Below are positions 1 to 8,100 of a stretch of DNA of 12,520 nucleotides, piece by piece. Made by a program: the position numbers and the translations under genes. The DNA is from Moraxella nonliquefaciens (GTDB lineage Bacteria; Pseudomonadota; Gammaproteobacteria; Pseudomonadales; Moraxellaceae). Every line of letters starts with the position of its first letter. The first letter of the stretch is position 1. The stretch lies in the NCBI RefSeq assembly GCF_001679005.1, contig NZ_LXTW01000009.1, forward strand, positions 1 through 12,520. The letters are read 5' to 3'. The notes beneath the pieces are model-generated. The model was not told where the DNA came from, searched no databases, and worked only from the letters and a program-made list of their open reading frames with translations.

Positions 1-21
1 TGTTTTGATATCAACTTGCTT

Positions 22-1962
22 TTAAAAACTCATCCCTAAACTTACGCCACTCACCCAATCTTTGTTTGAAAAGCCTGTGGGCTCACTGATTGCTTTTGAG
101 GTGAAGATGTCATAGTTAAAACTTAGGTAGGGGTTATTTGTATTTGGTGTGTAGTGTCCTTTGATGCCAATGAAAGCGCCTGCTAAATGTTGTCCAAGCA
201 GTCGCTTATTTTGGCTTTTGTCGTGGTTGGTGATGTAGCCTGCATCCATTCCCAGATAGATAGCATGGCTGGCTTGACTGTTTCTTATGTTGTTTTGATT
301 GATTGTGGTGCTGTGATTGTTCGCTGACTGTTTATTTAAAAAGCTTGAATAAAAGCTAATATCCTGTCTTACCAAGATACCATTATCCGCCGATAATGAA
401 CGCTCACCATCAAAACCTCTGACGGTGTATCTGCCACCAATAGCCATCTTTAAATCTGGTGTTAGGCTGTCGGTGGCGTATTGGGCTTTGAGCGTGGTGC
501 TGTGGATAATAGGCAGTGGTTTATTGCCTATGATTGGGTCATATCGACTGGTTAGATTTGAGTTTAGCTGATAGATGCCAACACGAGCTGAGCCTTCATC
601 AAACAGCTCCTCTGGTGAGGGCAGTGCATTAAAAGCGGCTGTACCTCGTTTATAGGATATATCGGTGCTAAGGCTATGATTGGCTCGTTTGCCGAAAGTG
701 GTCTCATGGCTCATGCCAAATAAATAACCTGCGGTTTTACGGGTTTGTACATCAATGAGAGTACCATCAATATCACTTTGTTGGGATTTGGCATATCCGC
801 CAGCATACACATGGCTTTTACTGTGAGCATCTCTGTGTACCAGATGAGACAGCTTGGCGTTGTACCCACGAGAAGTACCACCATAGATATAATCTTGGGT
901 GCTGCCTGCCACGGTTTGATGATAGCTGTAGCGGTTGGCATTGAGCTGTAAAACGCTGCTTTTAATAGGAATCACATAACCAATACCATAATTCTTAGAG
1001 CCTTTGCTCTTATCAGACGGATGGTCTTTATCATCATTGATTTGATTGCCCAAATCTCGCCCAAAGCTGAGATAAAATAAATCATTATAGTTTGCCAAAT
1101 TATCTAGGCTAAGTGTCGCCACCCCTTGATATTTCCCTGTGGATTTAGAGCCTGAATCATCAATGCTTAGACTGCCACGAAAACGGCGATGCTGGGTATA
1201 ATCAATTAAAATATCACTAAAGCCAAGGGTGCCAAGGGTATTGATGGCATTATCTGCTGATGGATTTAAACCAGTATGACTTGGCGCAATCTTAAAATTG
1301 GCGTCAGCACTTGGCACGCGTTTAAAGTTTAGAAGCGTGGTTTCTAAATCACGGATGTTTAATAGCTTGCCTGTTTGTATGGTGAGTGCTGTGTCTAAAA
1401 TGGCAGGATAAGCCCTATTTGTCTGTTTAACATAGACAGGTACTTTACTATCCGCTGTATTCACCACCACCTGAGCAATCTTACCAGGGATTAAGGTTAG
1501 CCTTAGCTCACCATCTGTCAAATTCTGATCACCCACCATAATACGACTGGTGACATAGCCTTGTTCAATCAAGCGGTTTTGCACACGAGTGGCAATGGCA
1601 TTGATGTCGTTTACTGTCATACACTTGCCTAATACACTGCTACTACCCATAATTTCAGGCATGAGTGCAAAGCCAAGCTTGTCTGCAAAGACAATATCAC
1701 CCTGTGACAACACCGAATAACCAATCTTGTGTATATCAAAGCAAATGGCGTTATCTGCTACGGGTTGCTCTTGGATTTGGGTGGTGGTATCAGTGGAAGC
1801 TGTATCTGCCACCACTTTTGGATTTGGTACCAACTGTTCTAGCAATGCCTGATTGCGAGCATCTTGGGTTTGGATTAGGGTTTGGTTGGTGGTGTTGGCA
1901 GAGACGGTGTTATGAACCAAAATTGCAGTAATTGTGGTGACAAGGATTGTTGGTCTAATCAT
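22..1962 (-). CDS. cdiB: CdiB/FhaC-type two-partner secretion outer-membrane transporter
   Basis: This is a TpsB protein of the Omp85/FhaC-ShlB family, which secretes the partner TpsA effector across the outer membrane. The 646 residues begin with a hydrophobic signal peptide (about 1-22, likely cleaved after VSA). A Gln-rich segment (about 28-66) follows, where FhaC relatives carry the plug helix and linker. The first POTRA spans about 74-165 and has the ShlB-type cysteine pair (C74 and C114, the latter in GKC) and the EQGYVTSR motif. A second POTRA-like/ShlB segment (about 170-255) contains LLNIRDLE. The rest is a beta-barrel with VRGF at 514-517, the loop-6 motif of the family, and a terminal Phe as in outer-membrane barrels. 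Length is slightly above the usual 550-600. The ATG at 1960-1962 is chosen because it gives a proper signal peptide; its Shine-Dalgarno is weak (TGGA). It is transcribed divergently from cdiA. The fha/mha-type adhesin transporter is an alternative name; the family call is very secure. Confidence 0.95.
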   Translation of the reverse strand: MIRPTILVTTITAILVHNTVSANTTNQTLIQTQDARNQALLEQLVPNPKVVADTASTDTTTQIQEQPVADNAICFDIHKIGYSVLSQGDIVFADKLGFALMPEIMGSSSVLGKCMTVNDINAIATRVQNRLIEQGYVTSRIMVGDQNLTDGELRLTLIPGKIAQVVVNTADSKVPVYVKQTNRAYPAILDTALTIQTGKLLNIRDLETTLLNFKRVPSADANFKIAPSHTGLNPSADNAINTLGTLGFSDILIDYTQHRRFRGSLSIDDSGSKSTGKYQGVATLSLDNLANYNDLFYLSFGRDLGNQINDDKDHPSDKSKGSKNYGIGYVIPIKSSVLQLNANRYSYHQTVAGSTQDYIYGGTSRGYNAKLSHLVHRDAHSKSHVYAGGYAKSQQSDIDGTLIDVQTRKTAGYLFGMSHETTFGKRANHSLSTDISYKRGTAAFNALPSPEELFDEGSARVGIYQLNSNLTSRYDPIIGNKPLPIIHSTTLKAQYATDSLTPDLKMAIGGRYTVRGFDGERSLSADNGILVRQDISFYSSFLNKQSANNHSTTINQNNIRNSQASHAIYLGMDAGYITNHDKSQNKRLLGQHLAGAFIGIKGHYTPNTNNPYLSFNYDIFTSKAISEPTGFSNKDWVSGVSLGMSF

Positions 1963-1998
1963 AGGTGCATTCCAGCATCGTATTCAAGAATATTACAT

Positions 1999-2027
1999 AT
2001 TTTAACTATATAAATACAATCTTGCAA
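1999..2027 (-). promoter_or_regulatory. Candidate sigma70 promoter for cdiB
   Basis: Read on the minus strand, a -35 box TTGCAA (2027-2022) is separated by 17 bases from a -10 box TAAAAT (2004-1999), about 37 bases before the cdiB ATG. It is placed correctly in the divergent intergenic region. AT-rich DNA yields chance matches, so this is a prediction. Confidence 0.5.
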
Positions 2028-2048
2028 GCTTATCTAAATTAATTACCA

Positions 2049-2077
2049 TTGCTACATTTATACATATTTGTTACAAT
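2049..2077 (+). promoter_or_regulatory. Candidate sigma70 promoter for cdiA
   Basis: A -35 box TTGCTA (2049-2054), a 17-base spacer and a -10 box TACAAT (2072-2077) lie just before cdiA. Transcription would start near 2084, leaving a leader of about 26 bases. Only a weak purine-rich run (AAAAAGAAA) precedes the ATG, so cdiA translation may be inefficient. This promoter does not overlap the divergent cdiB promoter; the -35 boxes are about 21 bases apart. Confidence 0.5.
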
Positions 2078-2109
2078 ATTATTGCTATTTATTTTAAAAA
2101 GAAATTTTT

Positions 2110-5100
2110 ATGAACCATGTATACAAAACCGTCTTTAACAAATCCAAACAGACTTGGATGGCGGTTTGTGAATATGCTCGTCGTGTTGGTTGTGGCAGTG
2201 CAAGTGGTGGCAGCAAATCTGTGACACGAGGCATAGTTGGTTCTATGACTTTTTTATCCTTTGCAGTACTTATGGCTTTGCAGTCAGCCCATGCCAACAC
2301 CCCCACCACCATCATTGCAGATAAATCTGCTGATAAAGCCTTGCAGCCGATTGTATTAAACACCGCAAGTGGTGTGGTTTCTGTCAATATCGCCACACCC
2401 AATGACAAGGGTTTATCCAATAACCACTATCGCCAATTTGATGTCGGAGGTAGTGGTGTTATTTTAAATAACAACCGTAAAGCGGTGAGCACCCAAATCG
2501 CAGGTTTTGTGGCGGCTAACCCCTATATGGCTCGTGGGGAAGCGTCGACCATCTTAAACCAAATCAATTCAAACCATCCAAGTCATTTGGGTGGCTTTAT
2601 TGAAGTGGCAGGTAAAAAGGCGGATGTGATTATCGCAAACCCATCAGGCTTGCTTATCAATGGTGCTGGGTTTATCAATGCTGGTCATGTGCATCTGGCA
2701 GCAGCAAACAGCCAGGTTAATCAAGGGCAAGTGACAGGTTATGAGGTTGGTACAGGTCATATTGCCGCCCATGGCAAATTAAACCTACAAGGCACGGATT
2801 ATGCCGCACTCATTGCCAAAGCTGTGCAGATTAATGATGAAATCTATGCAGGGGATAAGCTGGATGTCATTACAGGTGAAAATCAGGTCAGCCTACAAGA
2901 TGGCAGCTTCAATCAGTTATCAGCTGTTCATCAAAACAATGGTGTCAGCAGTACAAGCCAGCAAGGTGTCGCTCTAGACATCTCAAATCTTGGTGGGATG
3001 TATGCAGGCAAAATCCATCTGATTGGCACAGACAAAGGCTTTGGGGTCAATAACCAAGGGGTCATCACAGCCACAGGTACACTCACGCTAGACAGCCAAG
3101 GCAATCTGGTCAATACCGGTAAAATCCTAGCCAAAGATGCTGTCACCATCAACACACATCGTAGCACCACTCAAAACAACGGCACCCTATTAAGTGAGCA
3201 AGCAGACATTGCCATCAATACCGCAAGTCTTAATAACACAGGCATCATTCACAGCACCCAAACCGCCAAGATTGCAGCCAAAGAAGCGATTGAAAACCGT
3301 GGCAGTGTCTATGGCGGTGTTTTGCAAGTGGATACGGGTAAGCTGAATAACACCGGTCAGCTTATCCAAACCGGTACAGGTAAGCTTGATATCACGACCG
3401 ATACACTGATCAACATTGATAAAGCGGTGATTGGTCAAAGCCTGTATGGACAAACCAGTATCCCTACACCCTCTGCCCCAAGCAGTGATCAAAGTGCTGG
3501 CAGTATTAGCAATCAGCCGAAAGACAGTACGGCAGGCAGTACAGGTAATTCATCAATAAACCCACAGTCACCTGCCAATGCAGGTGCCGCCCAGTCTATT
3601 ACAGTACCAAATGCTGACGGTTATATCATTGCTACCAATCGTTTTAACAACACAGGCGATCAAGCACTCATCACTGCCACAGGTGATATTACCATCACGG
3701 CTAATCAGACCAGTAACACCAAGCAAGCATCCATCGATGCACAAAGCCTAAATACCAACACCCTGACCAACACCGACAGTAAAATCGCCTTAGATGAGAT
3801 CAACTGGCAATTAACGAGCTTTGATAATACCAAAGGCAGCATCACTGCCAAAAATGGCATGGTGATTGGCAGTGAATCTGCCATCATCAACACAGGCGGT
3901 AGCCTAACAAGCGGCACCGATATCACACTTGTCGCCAAAGACAGAATCATCAATCAAGACGGCATCATTACGGCTGTCAAACAAGCAGATATCACTGCCA
4001 ATGAGTTACAAAACGGTGGTGCCATACAAGCTGATGCAATTGCCATTACGCAACAATTGGACCATACCCACACCGATCAAGATAAGCTTGTTGCTAATCG
4101 CTTAGCGTTTACAACAAGTGGTAAGCTGATTAACCAAAGCCAATTCACCGCAGGTCAAACATTAACACTAAATGCCAATCACATTGATAACACGCAAGCA
4201 GGTATCATCACAAGCGGCAATCACACACAGATTACTAGCCAAACGGATATCACAAACCAAGGTTTAATTAATGGCGATACTACCATTTTAAAAGCCAAAG
4301 ACACCATCAACAACCTTGCTGGTGGTCGTCTCTATGGCACACATCTTGCCATCCAAGCTGACACGCTAAATAATACGCCAGCAAAAGCCAAAGATATCGA
4401 TACTCACCACACTGCCCCTGTCATCGCTGCCAGACAGCGTCTGGATATTGGTGCTAATCACTTAAACAACAACCCCAACCCTGACAGAGCGGGTAAATTC
4501 AATGACAGCTTTGACAATCAGGCCTTAATCACAAGCTTGGGTGGTCTTAACCTTGGTGGTAGTCTAGATGACAATCATCATGCCACAGGCAAAGCACAGA
4601 CAGTGGTCAATCAAGGTGCGACGATTGAATCAGCAGGACAGATGCAGGTTGACACCAAAACCTTATTGAACACCAACGCTGACTTTAAAAAGCATACGGT
4701 TAAGGTAGAAGCAGAATCTGTTTATGGGCAAACACTGTATCGTAACCGTGAGCAATCAGGGGCAGCCCCTGTCATTCAAAAAAGCACTGATGTTGCTGAT
4801 TTGGGTGCTAAGCCAATGGCGGGTTTATTTGACTGCCCTGATGGTAGCGATTGCATCATGAATTATGACAATGATTCTGCCATATGGGCATACTTTAAGA
4901 TTGATGCACCCAAAGAGCCTATTCCAGACATCAAAGCCAAAGATCTCTTAGATGAGCCTGAGCCGCCAAAGGATGAAACCGCCCAAAGCTGTGCTTTGGC
5001 AGGTGCAGACAACCAAGCGTGCGTCCAGTACAATAAAGATCTGGCGAATTACACTAAGGTCATGGGTCCTTTATTGACATGGGAAGAGGACAATGCTGCT

Positions 5101-8100
5101 GCCATTGCAGCGTTAGAATTAGCCATCATAGCACACAACCGCCAATTTAACAAAAATAAAAGCGATGTGGATTTAGCCCTAAACCTCTACACCACCGATG
5201 AAGCGTATTTAGGTCCAACCAGCCGTAAAGGCGCACCGACTGGTGCTTTGTATGTCAAGCAAGAAAACGGACGCTATCATCGTGTTGGTGAGGAGATTGA
5301 TGAAATCACGGTGGACTTTGTTGTCTATGAAGACAAAACTCTGACTTCTGACCCTGCTCGTATGGTAGCGGGACAAAATCTTGTCATTCATGGCGATGCC
5401 TTAATTAATGATAAAAGCCAAATGAATGCAGGTGCAGGCTTTGCAGTGCTTGGTGATAGAGTCATTCAAACACCTGACAATGGTTTGTATGGTGAAAAAA
5501 CCAAAGTCACAGAAAATGGTCGATATGTCAGCCGCACGGTTGTGTCATCTGGCACAGGTCGCAGACATAAGCGTGTGGATATCGGCAGCGGCGCTTTTGT
5601 GCAATCCTTTGCACCGCTGGCAACTTACGAGCTCCCCATCCTAAACGCTGCCATCAACACCACGCCAAGCAGCACCAGTATTGACAAGCCAACCACAGGC
5701 AATAACCTCTTTGCAATCATTAATGTTCAAGACAGTGCTATCAACATTCCTAATTCTGCCTTATACATCATCAATGCTGACGACCCCAACTTGCCACTGA
5801 TCCAAACTGACCCTGCGTTTACCGATTATAAACAGTGGCTTGGCTCGGATTATATGCTAAAAGCACTACAATCAGACCCAAATCATATTCATAAACGCCT
5901 ATCTGATGGTTATGGCGAACAAGCTCGTATCAAAGATCAGTATTATCTACTGACAGGCAGACACATCAATACCGATTACAGCAGTCAAGAAGACGCCTTT
6001 AAACAACTGATGGATAATGGCATCACTCATGCCAAACAGTTTGGCTACACGCTTGGCACAGCACTCACGCCTGATCAGATGGCAAATCTTAGCACTGACA
6101 TCGTTTGGCTGGTCAAAGAGTCTATCACCCATACCACCAAAGACAAAGATGGCAATCGCCTCACCAAAACAGAAGAAGTATTGACCCCTAAGCTATATCT
6201 GCGTTCTGCCAACATTGCAGCAGGCACACTTACCCCTGATGGTAGATACAGTACTGTCTCAGCAAGAAATATTAACATGCAGCTGACAGGCGATCTTGAC
6301 AACCATGGTAATATCATCGCCAAAGACACTGCTGCCATTACCGCAAATAATGTTAATAACACAGGTACCATTTATGGCAACTTTGTCGCCGTCACAGCAG
6401 ACAATACCATCACCAACCACGGCACCCTACACGCAAACAGTGCCATGAGCCTTGATGCCAAAAACCGCATCATTAATGAAAGCCAAACCACCACCCAAAC
6501 AAACACCCAAGGCAGAAGTAGCAGTAGTCGCTCCGATATTAGCCAAATTGCCACCATCAGTGTTGGCAGTGGCTTAAAAGACAAAACCGATGAACAAGGC
6601 AGTTCATTAGCCACCTTAACCATCCAAGCAGGCAACCACATCTTAAACAAAGCCGCCAACATGCAAAACACTGGCGGCAGCACCCAAATGACCGCCAAAA
6701 ACGGCATTGATATTGGCACCATCACCACCAGCAATCACATCAGTGCTGTGGCAGATGACAAAAACCACTTTAAGTACAGCCAAACACAAGATGTCGGTTC
6801 AAATATTAGCAGTTATGGTGATACCATCATCACGACCACAGCCAAAAACGCAGACATCAACATCCAAGGCTCGCACCTAGACTCTGCCACAGGTACTACT
6901 GCTATTATTGGTACTGAGGATGTACGCATGACTGAGGGTCGGCGAACACAGAGCGTAGAGAGTGCCAGCCAATTCACCAATCGCCGCTTAACAGGCAGTA
7001 AGACCGAACAGTCTAGCTTTGAGCAGCACAGCACCACTAGCATAAAAAATCAGGTGAGTGGTAATCAAGTTGTCATCAGCGGTGTCAATACAACATTGGT
7101 AGCTACCGAAGTCTTGGCAGATAAGGACATTCTGATTAAGGCTGATAAAGAGCTGCTTATCGGCTCTGCTGAAGATAGCCTAAGCCGCCATCGTAGTCAA
7201 CAAACCACCAAAAAAGGGGTATTTAGCACTTCACCAACCTCTGTCACACTAGGCAAGCAACAAACTCGTCAAGAAAACAGTCATGAGCAAACCACCTATA
7301 CAGGCTCATTGATTGGCACCACAGGGGGTAACATCCGCCTTGAATCAGGCGATAAGATAGATGTCATCAACAGCGACATCATCGCCCAAAAAGATGAGAC
7401 AGATGCTAATACAGGCAATATCTTATTTAAAGCACAAGCTGTCAATATCACAAGTCAAAATGCCACCGCTGCCAATACACACAGCTTTGCCCAAAAAACC
7501 ACAGGAGTTACCGCCAGTGTCTCAAGCAGCCTTGTGAGCGACATACAAAGCATCGAAACCTTAAAAGACGCTACCCAAGACACTGACTCTCGCCGTGCCA
7601 AGCTCATGGGCGGCTTGGCTGCTGCATCTAAAGTACGCACCCTTAATCAAAACTTGCAAGACGGCAAACTAGGCTCTGTCAGAGCCCAAGCTACCATCAG
7701 CTCGCAAAGTACCAAAAGCCACAGCCACAGCTACCAAGAGACCAATGACGCTGCCACCATCCACACAGATGGCAATCTCGCATTTGATGTCAAAGGCAAA
7801 GGGGATGACAGCACACTCACCGTCACAGGCTCAAACATCAGTGTTGGAAAAGATTTATACAATCAAGTTGAAAGCAGTGTCATCTATCAAGCCTCCACTC
7901 AGACAAGCACTACCACCAGCCAAAATAGCAGCAAAGGCGCAGGCTTTGGTGTTTATGCTTCTGCTAATCTTAGCACCGATGGGCTAAGTTCAAACTCTGC
8001 TGGCTTTACCGTCAATGCCAACAAAGCAAAAGGCAGTAGTCATGAGATTGCTACAACCCACACCAACACCCAAGTCACTGTTGGCGGTACAACCGTCAAT

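Noticed and set aside
5..14. Perfect 10-base palindrome TTGATATCAA just after the cdiB stop, considered as a terminator
   Set aside because: It has no loop, no GC-rich stem and no following T-run on the minus strand, and the flanking sequence is cut by the window edge.
6372..6734. 120-codon open frame on the minus strand, and many similar frames opposite or inside cdiA and cdiB
   Set aside because: They lie wholly within strongly supported genes, have no ribosome sites or domain sense, and arise from the repetitive, Ala/Thr/Asn-rich coding sequence.
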